DNA from: Quisquiliibacterium sp.
Lineage (GTDB): Bacteria > Pseudomonadota > Gammaproteobacteria > Burkholderiales > Burkholderiaceae_E
NCBI GenBank assembly: GCA_030830765.1
Contig: JAURMJ010000261.1
Location: forward strand, 1 to 5,802
Direction of reading: 5' to 3'
Length of the DNA stretch: 5,802 bases
Part shown: piece by piece, positions 1-5,802 of the stretch
Layout: every line of letters starts with the position of its first letter
How positions within the stretch are numbered: position 1 is the stretch's first letter
Translations under genes and position numbers: made by a program
The notes under the pieces: model-generated
Told to the model about the DNA's origin: nothing
What the model saw: only the letters and a program-made list of their open reading frames with translations
The model's database searches: none

Positions 1-716
1 ACAGTCTGTCCGGTCATATACGAGGAATCCTCCCCGGCTAAGAAGACCGCGACCTTGGCGACCTCATCGGGCTCGCCCAGACGCTTGAGCGGTGTGCGCG
101 ACATCAGCGTGCGACGCGCGGCATCGGACCCCATCACAGCCTTGCGGGCCAGTTCGGTGGCGATCGTTCCCGGGCCAATTGCGTTGACACGGATGTCATG
201 CGCGGCCAAAGACATGGCCATCACGCGGGTCAGCTGATTGACGCCGCCTTTGGAAACCACATAAGGCACCTGGTCCGGGATTGCGAGTACCGCATTGACG
301 CTGGACATGTTGACGATCGTGCCCCCTTGCCCTTGCGCGATCATCTGCCTAGCTGCCGCCTGTCCGAACGTGAAATACGAGCGCAGGTTCACGGCCAGAA
401 CGCGGTCAAAGTCCTCTTCCTTGAGGTCCAGAAAGGAGGCTGCATGGGTAATGCCCGCGTTATTGAGCAAAATGTCGATGCGACCGAAGCGCTTGATGCA
501 GGCCTCGACTGTCGCCTGCGCGGCGCCCCTGGCGGTGACATCGCCTTGCATGAAGGCAGCCTGCTCGCCCAGCGATCGGGCAAACGCCTCACCGGTCTGG
601 GCATTGCTGTCCAGGATCAGCACGCTGGCGCCTTCGTTGATGAAGCGGGTCGCGCAGGCTGCACCGATGCCCTGCGCGCCACCGGTCACCATCGCAATCT
701 TGCCGTTTAGTTTCAT
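1..716 (-). CDS. SDR-family NAD(P)-dependent oxidoreductase, C-terminus off the left edge
   Basis: Classical short-chain dehydrogenase/reductase, probably a cytosolic enzyme interconverting an alcohol and a ketone. The frame stays open to position 1, giving 238 residues of a family usually near 250, so only the last 10-20 are missing. Seen in order: Rossmann glycine motif TGGAQGIG (11-18), an acidic residue D36 after the second beta strand, NNAG (85-88), N110, S139 in NMSS, and Y152-x3-K156, which complete the Asn-Ser-Tyr-Lys tetrad. D36 favours NAD(H) over NADP(H) by the usual family rule. The later PG motif (GPGTIATEL, 181-189) and the RLGEP-DEVA segment (212-220) are also present. The ATG at 714-716 is supported by an AGGAAA ribosome site six bases upstream. 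It is divergent from dacB. Members of this FabG-like group act on acyl chains, sugars or steroids, and the substrate cannot be read from the sequence. The fold is certain; the role is unknown. Confidence 0.93.
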   Translation of the reverse strand, partial: MKLNGKIAMVTGGAQGIGAACATRFINEGASVLILDSNAQTGEAFARSLGEQAAFMQGDVTARGAAQATVEACIKRFGRIDILLNNAGITHAASFLDLKEEDFDRVLAVNLRSYFTFGQAAARQMIAQGQGGTIVNMSSVNAVLAIPDQVPYVVSKGGVNQLTRVMAMSLAAHDIRVNAIGPGTIATELARKAVMGSDAARRTLMSRTPLKRLGEPDEVAKVAVFLAGEDSSYMTGQT

Positions 717-722
717 GGCTCG

Positions 723-728
723 TTTCCT
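723..728 (-). promoter_or_regulatory. Ribosome binding site of the SDR gene
   Basis: On the minus strand the bases read AGGAAA, six bases before the ATG at 716. This is a good Shine-Dalgarno match with normal spacing and fixes the SDR start. Confidence 0.7.
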
Positions 729-744
729 GTCAAAGTGTTCAAAA

Positions 745-761
745 CGGTCACTGTATGACCG
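745..761. promoter_or_regulatory. Candidate operator: perfect 6-5-6 inverted repeat between divergent genes
   Basis: CGGTCA (745-750) and TGACCG (756-761) are perfect inverted arms around CTGTA. The element lies 28 bases upstream of the SDR start codon and 70 bases upstream of dacB, in the 115-bp divergent intergenic region. On the minus strand the centre contains TACAGT, which could serve as a weak -10 for the SDR, so a bound dimeric repressor would cover it. I see no good -35 partner. No regulator gene lies in the window, so the binding protein is unknown. A chance repeat is possible, but the size and place suit a TetR- or GntR-type dimer site. Confidence 0.4.
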
Positions 762-818
762 AGCTGCGCCAGACGCCAGTGCGATGACACCCCGGATTCC
801 AGCTTTGATGCGCTGAAC

Positions 819-824
819 TAGAAT
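819..824 (+). promoter_or_regulatory. Possible -10 element of dacB
   Basis: TAGAAT differs from the sigma-70 -10 consensus at one base. It ends seven bases before the dacB ATG at 832, so transcription from it would begin at or just before the start codon and give a leaderless or nearly leaderless mRNA. No clear -35 hexamer lies 16-18 bases upstream, so the call is tentative. Confidence 0.3.
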
Positions 825-831
825 TACCGGC

Positions 832-2325
832 ATGAATCAACAGCGGTGCATCACAGTGATCAAGGCGGGTCTGCCGAGCTGCCTGCTGGTCTTCGCCCTG
901 CTGATGCTGCCAGACAAGACACAGGCAGCAGTCACGGCGCCGCCGATCGAGACCTGGCTTGCTGAGCAGGGGATTGCCGCGAGCGAGGTCGCGCTGATTG
1001 CTCAGCCGCTTGATGGTGGGCAGGCACTTGTGCAGTTGAACCCGCAGGTTGCATTCAATCCTGCCTCGACGATGAAGCTGCTGACAACGCATGCGGCCTT
1101 GTCAATGCTCGGTCCTGACTATCGCTGGCATACCGATGCCTTTCTACGTGGCGAACTGATTGGCGGACGCTTGAAGGGCGATCTGATCCTGCGGGGCGGC
1201 GGTGACCCCAAGCTGGTCATCGAAGATCTCCAGCAATTTGTCGCGATGATGCGCTCTGCCGGACTGCGGGATCTGCACGGCGACCTGGTGCTCGACGATT
1301 CGGTGTTCGATGTCGGTGCGGCGAGCATTGAGTCTTTCGACGGTGATCCGACCCAGCCCTACAACGTGCGTCCGTTTGGCTTGCTGATGAACTTCAAGTC
1401 GACCCGGGTTGTCGTGCATTCGAATGGGCACGGCTCGCAGGTCAGGCTGGATCCTGCGCTGGATGGCGTGCGGATCGACAATCGCCTTCGCGTGCGTCAA
1501 GGCCGGTGTGTGCGCAGCGCGAATGTGCTGGCCGTTTCAGAAAGAAAGAGTGAACAGGCGCCATCGCAATCTGATTTGGACCGCGCAGCCGCTCGGGAGC
1601 GATCCGCAGCACTGATTGTCAGTGGCAGCTACATGCCGAGCTGCGGCGAGTTGGGTTCGTTCGTCTCCGTGTTCGATCATCGTGCATTCATTGACGGTCT
1701 GTTTCGCGCGGTCTGGCGGGAATCTGGAGGTAGCTGGCATGGCGTCACCCGCATCGAGCGGGGATCTGCGAGCGGGGATCCGTGGCTACGCTGGCAGTCG
1801 CCTCGGACGCTCAACGACGTGGTGCAGGACATCAATAAGTTCAGCAATAACGTGATGGCCAGGCAATTGCTGCTGCAGCTCGCCCATGAGGCAGGCAGGC
1901 GGCCGGCAACCCAGCGGGCAGCGCAGCAGGTTTTGCGTACCTGGCTGACATCGCAGCAACTTTCACTGCCCGGTCTGGTGCTTGACAACGGATCCGGGCT
2001 GTCGCGGACGGCGCGGGTCAGTGTGCAAGGCATGGCCAGTCTGCTGGTGCACGCGGCGGGCAGCAGGGATGCGAGGCTGCTGCGCGAGTCGATGCCGGTG
2101 GTCGGGATTGACGGCACAATGAAATACCGGATGGCAGGCGAGCCGGTCGCTGGTCGCGCCTGGATCAAAACAGGCAGTTTGGTTGACGTGCGCACAATGG
2201 CTGGCTATCTGGATGCCGCGTCAGGCAGGCGTTATGCGATGGCGCTTTTTTATAACGGGCCACGTCCGTCGGCGATCGTGCCCGTCCAGGAAAAACTGCT
2301 GCGCTGGCTGCATCGGAATGGTTAG
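832..2325 (+). CDS. dacB: D-alanyl-D-alanine carboxypeptidase/endopeptidase, PBP4 type (peptidase S13)
   Basis: Periplasmic penicillin-binding protein that removes the terminal D-alanine from peptidoglycan stem peptides and cuts D-Ala-meso-DAP cross-links. It has 497 residues, within the family's usual range. Residues 1-32 form a signal peptide: short basic start, hydrophobic core about 14-27, likely cleavage after TQA (30-32). The active-site motifs are all present: S79-T-M-K82 (nucleophile S79), S338-N-N340 and K446-T-G448, plus the S13 signature DNGSGLSR (385-392). The long stretch between SxxK and SxN (about 90-300) matches the extra domains inserted in this family, including PYNV and LLMNF (177-188). 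An in-frame stop at 814 excludes any earlier start. No Shine-Dalgarno precedes the ATG; a downstream GTG (codon 9) would still leave a signal peptide. The gene stands alone and is convergent with the ATPase gene, 47 bases away. The only hairpin in that gap is a 4-bp stem (2335-2348), not a convincing terminator. Confidence 0.95.
   Translation: MNQQRCITVIKAGLPSCLLVFALLMLPDKTQAAVTAPPIETWLAEQGIAASEVALIAQPLDGGQALVQLNPQVAFNPASTMKLLTTHAALSMLGPDYRWHTDAFLRGELIGGRLKGDLILRGGGDPKLVIEDLQQFVAMMRSAGLRDLHGDLVLDDSVFDVGAASIESFDGDPTQPYNVRPFGLLMNFKSTRVVVHSNGHGSQVRLDPALDGVRIDNRLRVRQGRCVRSANVLAVSERKSEQAPSQSDLDRAAARERSAALIVSGSYMPSCGELGSFVSVFDHRAFIDGLFRAVWRESGGSWHGVTRIERGSASGDPWLRWQSPRTLNDVVQDINKFSNNVMARQLLLQLAHEAGRRPATQRAAQQVLRTWLTSQQLSLPGLVLDNGSGLSRTARVSVQGMASLLVHAAGSRDARLLRESMPVVGIDGTMKYRMAGEPVAGRAWIKTGSLVDVRTMAGYLDAASGRRYAMALFYNGPRPSAIVPVQEKLLRWLHRNG
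1755..1782 (+). repeat. Two tandem 14-bp units inside dacB
   Basis: CGAGCGGGGATCTG (1755-1768) is followed directly by CGAGCGGGGATCCG (1769-1782), with 13 of 14 bases identical. The unit is not a multiple of three, so the copies are read in different frames (around I308 to W318). The frame continues through to SNN and KTG, so the gene is intact. Confidence 0.8.
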
Positions 2326-2372
2326 TTGCAGCCGTCGGTCCATGCCGAGCGATTTTGGCCGTTGACCGCGTC

Positions 2373-4928
2373 TTAGTCGTGATGCGTACCAGACCGCGGC
2401 GAGGAGAGTGCGGCCAGCAGTCCGGCGGCAAGTGTGGCGCCCGCCACAATCAGCAGGTCATCCGGGTGCAGAGGCGTCAGGTGCAGCAGACTGGCCAGGG
2501 GTCTGATTTCGATCAGTGCGAATGAAAGCAGCAGCGTTGCGCAGACCATCCACTGCGACGATCTGGTGCGCAGGCGGGTCAGCCCGGCGGTGATGCCTGC
2601 ACTTGCGCTTATCAACGTAGCCAGTGCGATCGCACGCGCATGGTCGACGTCGCCAAGTGTCTGCAGCCCGTGCACAAAGGCGAAGGCAACGACCGCACTG
2701 AGGATTGCGCCGGTCGCCAGGATCAAGAGCCATTGCAGATGCCCAAAAAACTGTCGACTTGGGCTTCGCGCAGCCTTGCGAAGAGGTCCTGAGCGCGGTT
2801 GCGCCTGGAAGACCAGCAAAGCTGTTGGATGGATGATCAACTCAAGCCAGACGATATGGACCGGCAGGTACAGAATCGGGTAGCCGATCAGCGGCAGCAG
2901 GGCAGCGGTCAGGACCAGCGGCAGATGAATCATCAGCAGGTACTGAAAGCTCATCTGCAGGTTGATGAACAGCTGGCGGCCCTCGGAGATCGCGCCGACG
3001 ATGCTGGCAAAGTCGTCGTCCAGCAGCACGATCGGTGCCACCTCCCTGGCCGTGCGTGTCCCGCGCCGGCCCATTGCAATACCGATGTCGGCTGCCTGAA
3101 GCGCAGGCACATCATTGATGCCATCGCCCGTGACCGCGACGATCTCCCCTTGCGACTGCAGCGCGCGAACCAGCTCCAGCTTGTGACGTGGCGCGGCGCG
3201 GCAGACGACATCGATTCCGCGAAGCACGTCGAGTCTGCCCCGTGCAAGCTGCTCGACCAGATCTGAGCCGTGGATGATGCGGGGCTCTTGCTCACTCAAT
3301 CCGATCTTCTGTGCGATTGCGCCTGCGGTCCCTGCATGATCGCCGGTCACCATCAGCACGCGGATTCCTGCCTGCGCACAGGTTTGCAGCGCCTGGCGTA
3401 CGCCAGGTCGGACCGGATCGGCAAAGCAGATCAGTCCGGCGAACTGGAATCCCTGCTCGGGCTCTGCGCCGAGCCAGTCCGTTGCGCTAAAGGACTGCCA
3501 GGCACAGGCAATCACTTTGCGACCCTGTTGCGCATGATGGGTGACCAGCGCGCTCCAGTGCGCAAGTTGCACAGGATCCAGACTGCATTGCGCAAGAATC
3601 ACTTCGGGCGCACCCTTGGTTGCAGCCAGCAGTTGCGCTGCATTGCGCATGACTTGGGTCTCGCGCAGCCGATCCTCGGTGAACGGGAACGTCTGCTCCA
3701 CGGTCCACCCAGGCCCCAAGGGGTGGGACGATTGCTCGGGACAGGCATCCAGGAGCGCCAGATCCATCGGGTCACCTGTCTCGCGTCGCGATGCCATTGT
3801 GGCCAGACTCAGCAGATGGTCGGACGAATCGGCTGCAGCAACCTCCAGGTGGTCGATCTGCAGTCGCCCTTCGGTGATGGTGCCGGTCTTATCCGAACAG
3901 ATACAGGTGACCCGGCCGATGTTTTCAACCACGACCGCGCGGCGCACAAGTGCCTGGCGTCGGGCAAGCCGGTAGACGCCTACTCCCAGAAAGAGACTGA
4001 GAACGACCGGAAACTCCTCGGGCAGGGCTGCGATCGCAAGCGTCAGCGCGCTGATCAACGCATCGATCAAGCCATGTCCCTGCTGGTAGCGAACCCAGGC
4101 CAGTAGCACACACAACAGCAGCGCGATGATCACCAGCACTCGGACCAGCTGGCTGACCGCAAGCTGCAGCGGCGTTCTCGTCTTGCTGCCGGTCGTCGCC
4201 GAGTGGGCAATTTCTCCGTAGAGCGTTTCTTGCCCAACAAAAACGATCCGCATTCTTGCGCTGCCAGTCAGCATGCGCGTCCCGGCGAATCCCCAGGCTG
4301 GATATTCCACGGGCCATTGCGCCGACGCATCAAGGCTTGTGGTCTGCGGGGCATCAGGCTCCGCGGCGGAGCCGCAGTCAGGCGCGTCGGCAAGGCGTAC
4401 TGCGGATTTTTCGACCGGCATCGCCTCGCCGTTGAGAACCGATTCATCGATCTGAACATGTTCGGTCTGCAGCATCAGTCCATCTGCAGGAATCGTGTCA
4501 CCGGCTTTAAGAATCACCAGGTCGCCGACAACCAGTTCACTGGATTCAACCGTCAGCGGCCTGCCGTCGCGTTCGACATTCGCATGTGGTGCAAGCCGGC
4601 TGCCAAGGCCGCGGATCGACGCGTGAGTTCGCTGATGCAGATAGGCGTCCATGCCGAGCAGCGGCAACAGCGCAACAATCAGGACAAGCGCTTCGTCCCA
4701 TTGCTCAAGGACTGCGAACAGCGTGGCCGTGACGATCAGAAACCACAGCATCGGATCCCTGGCGGAATCGGCCAGCACATCGACCCAGCCTCGCGGCGCG
4801 CGCTCCAGGATCTGATTACTGCCATAGCGCGCCCGGCTGTTTTCAAGCTCGTCGCTGTCAAGTCCCGACAGCGCACCTGCTGTGGCCTTGAGCCGCTCGA
4901 CAGGTACGTTGCGGAACGGCTCGCTCAT
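2373..4928 (-). CDS. P-type cation-transporting ATPase (P2-like), substrate uncertain
   Basis: Inner-membrane ion pump driven by ATP through a phospho-aspartate intermediate; 851 residues. Seen in order: N-terminal cation-ATPase domain (about 5-50); M1-M2 (58-97); actuator domain with [16 protein letters not shown] (135-150) and its catalytic loop written N166-G-E-A169 instead of TGES; M3 (259-278); M4 with PEEFP (303-307); phosphorylation site D346-K-T-G-T350; nucleotide-domain motifs GDPMDLAL (385-392) and KGAPE (438-442); TGD (528-530); [11 protein letters not shown] (600-610); then M5-M10 (about 660-841). By alignment to SERCA from memory, E304 keeps the M4 glutamate, but M5 and M6 carry H668, L671, E696, I699 and H700 where Ca2+-ATPases have Asn, Glu, Asn, Thr and Asp. 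There is no N-terminal heavy-metal domain and no CPx motif, which argues against a P1B copper or zinc pump. Mn2+, Ca2+, Mg2+, a monovalent ion or another substrate all remain possible. The ATG overlaps the ubiD stop and no clear ribosome site precedes it, so reinitiation after ubiD is likely. Confidence 0.93.
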   Translation of the reverse strand: MSEPFRNVPVERLKATAGALSGLDSDELENSRARYGSNQILERAPRGWVDVLADSARDPMLWFLIVTATLFAVLEQWDEALVLIVALLPLLGMDAYLHQRTHASIRGLGSRLAPHANVERDGRPLTVESSELVVGDLVILKAGDTIPADGLMLQTEHVQIDESVLNGEAMPVEKSAVRLADAPDCGSAAEPDAPQTTSLDASAQWPVEYPAWGFAGTRMLTGSARMRIVFVGQETLYGEIAHSATTGSKTRTPLQLAVSQLVRVLVIIALLLCVLLAWVRYQQGHGLIDALISALTLAIAALPEEFPVVLSLFLGVGVYRLARRQALVRRAVVVENIGRVTCICSDKTGTITEGRLQIDHLEVAAADSSDHLLSLATMASRRETGDPMDLALLDACPEQSSHPLGPGWTVEQTFPFTEDRLRETQVMRNAAQLLAATKGAPEVILAQCSLDPVQLAHWSALVTHHAQQGRKVIACAWQSFSATDWLGAEPEQGFQFAGLICFADPVRPGVRQALQTCAQAGIRVLMVTGDHAGTAGAIAQKIGLSEQEPRIIHGSDLVEQLARGRLDVLRGIDVVCRAAPRHKLELVRALQSQGEIVAVTGDGINDVPALQAADIGIAMGRRGTRTAREVAPIVLLDDDFASIVGAISEGRQLFINLQMSFQYLLMIHLPLVLTAALLPLIGYPILYLPVHIVWLELIIHPTALLVFQAQPRSGPLRKAARSPSRQFFGHLQWLLILATGAILSAVVAFAFVHGLQTLGDVDHARAIALATLISASAGITAGLTRLRTRSSQWMVCATLLLSFALIEIRPLASLLHLTPLHPDDLLIVAGATLAAGLLAALSSPRSGTHHD
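3392..3407. repeat. 16-bp perfect palindrome within the ATPase gene
   Basis: CCTGGCGTACGCCAGG is fully self-complementary. It encodes part of the segment around P508-G-V-R-Q in the ATPase phosphorylation domain. It is probably fortuitous, given the GC-rich codons. Confidence 0.6.
4357..4373. repeat. 8-bp inverted repeat with one-base centre in the ATPase insert
   Basis: GGCTCCGC (4357-4364) and GCGGAGCC (4366-4373) flank a single G, able to form a 6-bp GC stem with a 5-base loop. It falls in codons 186-191, within a low-complexity insertion of the actuator domain. A longer alternative pairing exists between CTGCGG (4344-4349) and CCGCAG (4372-4377). Confidence 0.6.
4925..4928 (-). promoter_or_regulatory. 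ATGA stop-start overlap coupling ubiD to the ATPase gene
   Basis: On the minus strand ATGA contains both the ATPase start ATG (4928-4926) and the ubiD stop TGA (4927-4925). The nearest purine-rich stretch (GAGG) lies too far upstream for a normal ribosome site, so translation of the ATPase probably depends on ribosomes finishing ubiD. Confidence 0.8.
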
Positions 4929-5802
4929 AAGCCAAGTGTCTTGCAGACCTCGTCGATACGTGCACGGGTCGCATCATCCATCCGGATCGTGCGGCCCCAT
5001 TCACGCTGAGTTTCGCCGGGCCACTTATTGGTCGCATCGAGCCCCATCTTGGAGCCTAGCCCGGAGACCGGCGAGGCGAAGTCCAGGTAGTCGATCGGCG
5101 TGTTCTCGACGAGCGTTGTGTCTCGGGCAGGATCGGTGCGCGTGGTGATCGCCCAGATCACCTCCTTCCAATCGCGTGCATCAACATCGTCATCCACGAC
5201 CACGATGAACTTGGTGTACATGAACTGGCGCAGAAAGCTCCAGATTCCGAACATCACGCGCTTGGCATGCCCGGGGTACTGCTTGCGCATCGAAACGACT
5301 GCCATCCGGTAGGAGCAGCCTTCAGGCGGCAAATAAAAATCCGTGATTTCGGGGAACTGTTTTTGAAGGATCGGCACGAAGACTTCATTGAGCGCCACGC
5401 CCAGGATGGCGGGCTCATCGGGAGGCTTGCCAGTGTAGGTCGAGTGATAGATCGGCGCGCTGCGATGGGTGATGCGGTCGATTGCGAAGACCGGGAACCA
5501 GTCTTGTTCGTTGTAGTAGCCGGTGTGGTCACCGAACGGCCCTTCGAGGGCCATTTCGTAACCCGTCAGAGCAGCCGCAGGCAGGTCGCCGGTCCAGCCG
5601 AGTTTGCGTGCATTGCGCTCGGTGGCGCTGCCGTCCGGGTCAGGGCGGATCGAACCCTCAAGAACAATCTCGGCATGGGCCGGTACGCGCAGATCGTTGC
5701 CGATGCACTTCACCAGCTCCGTACGGGACCCTCGCAGCAAACCGGCGAACTGGTATTCGGACAGCGAATCCGGCACCGGTGTCACAGCCCCAAGAATTGT
5801 TG
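4925..5802 (-). CDS. ubiD: 4-hydroxy-3-polyprenylbenzoate decarboxylase UbiD, N-terminal part off the right edge
   Basis: UbiD removes the carboxyl group of 3-polyprenyl-4-hydroxybenzoate in ubiquinone synthesis, using prenylated FMN (made by UbiX) and a divalent metal. The window holds 291 residues; the family is near 490-520, so about 200 N-terminal residues are missing. The frame is open to 5802. A GTG at 5783-5785 could be mistaken for a start, but the codons before it read TILGA, which continue the conserved [11 protein letters not shown] segment, so it is an internal valine. Numbering from the first full codon, recognisable family blocks are [11 protein letters not shown] (22-32), AEIVLEG (43-49, acidic residues of the cofactor/metal site), [12 protein letters not shown] (87-98), then [31 protein letters not shown] and, near the C-terminus, [20 protein letters not shown]. 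About 27 residues are inserted between AEIVLEG and GPFGDHTG relative to E. coli UbiD as I recall it. The gene's promoter lies outside the window, and the ATPase follows in the same operon. Confidence 0.95.
   Translation of the reverse strand, partial: TILGAVTPVPDSLSEYQFAGLLRGSRTELVKCIGNDLRVPAHAEIVLEGSIRPDPDGSATERNARKLGWTGDLPAAALTGYEMALEGPFGDHTGYYNEQDWFPVFAIDRITHRSAPIYHSTYTGKPPDEPAILGVALNEVFVPILQKQFPEITDFYLPPEGCSYRMAVVSMRKQYPGHAKRVMFGIWSFLRQFMYTKFIVVVDDDVDARDWKEVIWAITTRTDPARDTTLVENTPIDYLDFASPVSGLGSKMGLDATNKWPGETQREWGRTIRMDDATRARIDEVCKTLGL

Noticed and set aside
727..733. TTGACA on the minus strand as a -35 box for the SDR
   Set aside because: It lies only about a dozen bases from the SDR start codon and runs into the ribosome site, so it cannot be the -35 of that gene.
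198..816. Two long plus-strand open frames over the SDR gene
   Set aside because: They lie antisense to a gene with a full set of SDR motifs, have no recognisable domains, and are the expected shadows in GC-rich DNA.
792..830. Imperfect inverted repeat CCGGATTC ... GAATTACCGG before dacB
   Set aside because: The arms need a two-base gap and are separated by 21 bases, so this is within chance.
1677..2195. Minus-strand open frame of 172 codons inside dacB
   Set aside because: It is antisense to the intact C-terminal half of dacB, with no recognisable motif.
2335..2356. TCGG/CCGA hairpin followed by TTTT as a terminator between dacB and the ATPase gene
   Set aside because: The stem is only four pairs and the T run is four bases, set four bases beyond the stem; too weak for an intrinsic terminator.
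3270..5009. Plus-strand open frames of 278 and 268 codons opposite the ATPase gene
   Set aside because: They are antisense to conserved ATPase motifs, with compositions rich in Arg, Gln, His and Cys typical of shadow frames and no recognisable domain.
5783..5785. GTG as the start codon of ubiD
   Set aside because: The preceding in-frame codons encode TILGA, part of a conserved UbiD block, and about 200 N-terminal residues would be missing. The gene continues past the right edge.

Overview
The window is GC-rich and gene-dense, and its proteins look proteobacterial. The UbiD fragment and the PBP4-type peptidase point to a betaproteobacterium, or a close gammaproteobacterial relative. This is judged from recalled family sequences only, and I do not name a genus. 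There are four protein genes. Two are cut by the window edges. I see no tRNA, rRNA, CRISPR array, insertion sequence or prophage gene.

Layout. Positions 1-716 (minus strand) hold most of a classical short-chain dehydrogenase/reductase whose C-terminus lies off the left edge. Positions 717-831 are a divergent intergenic region with a perfect 6-5-6 inverted repeat that could be an operator. Positions 832-2325 (plus strand) encode an exported S13-family D-alanyl-D-alanine carboxypeptidase/endopeptidase (DacB/PBP4). A 47-bp gap without a convincing terminator separates it from a convergent minus-strand pair. In transcription order that pair is ubiD (stop at 4925, 5' end off the right edge) and an 851-residue P-type cation ATPase (4928 to 2373). 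The ubiD stop and the ATPase start share the four bases ATGA, so the two genes are almost certainly co-transcribed and translationally coupled.

Functions. UbiD decarboxylates the polyprenyl-hydroxybenzoate intermediate of ubiquinone synthesis using prenylated FMN. The P-type ATPase has every core catalytic motif of a P2-like pump, but its predicted ion-binding residues in M4-M6 differ strongly from those of Ca2+-ATPases, so its substrate is open. DacB trims or cleaves peptidoglycan cross-links in the periplasm. The SDR is a probable NAD(H)-dependent oxidoreductase of unknown substrate. Apart from the ubiD-ATPase pair, the four genes show no obvious shared pathway.

Most of the window is ordinary housekeeping sequence. 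The part most worth a second look is the ATPase: altered A-domain loop, histidines at predicted ion-ligand positions, an acidic A-domain insertion, and coupling to ubiD. I found no clear sign of a wholly new system.
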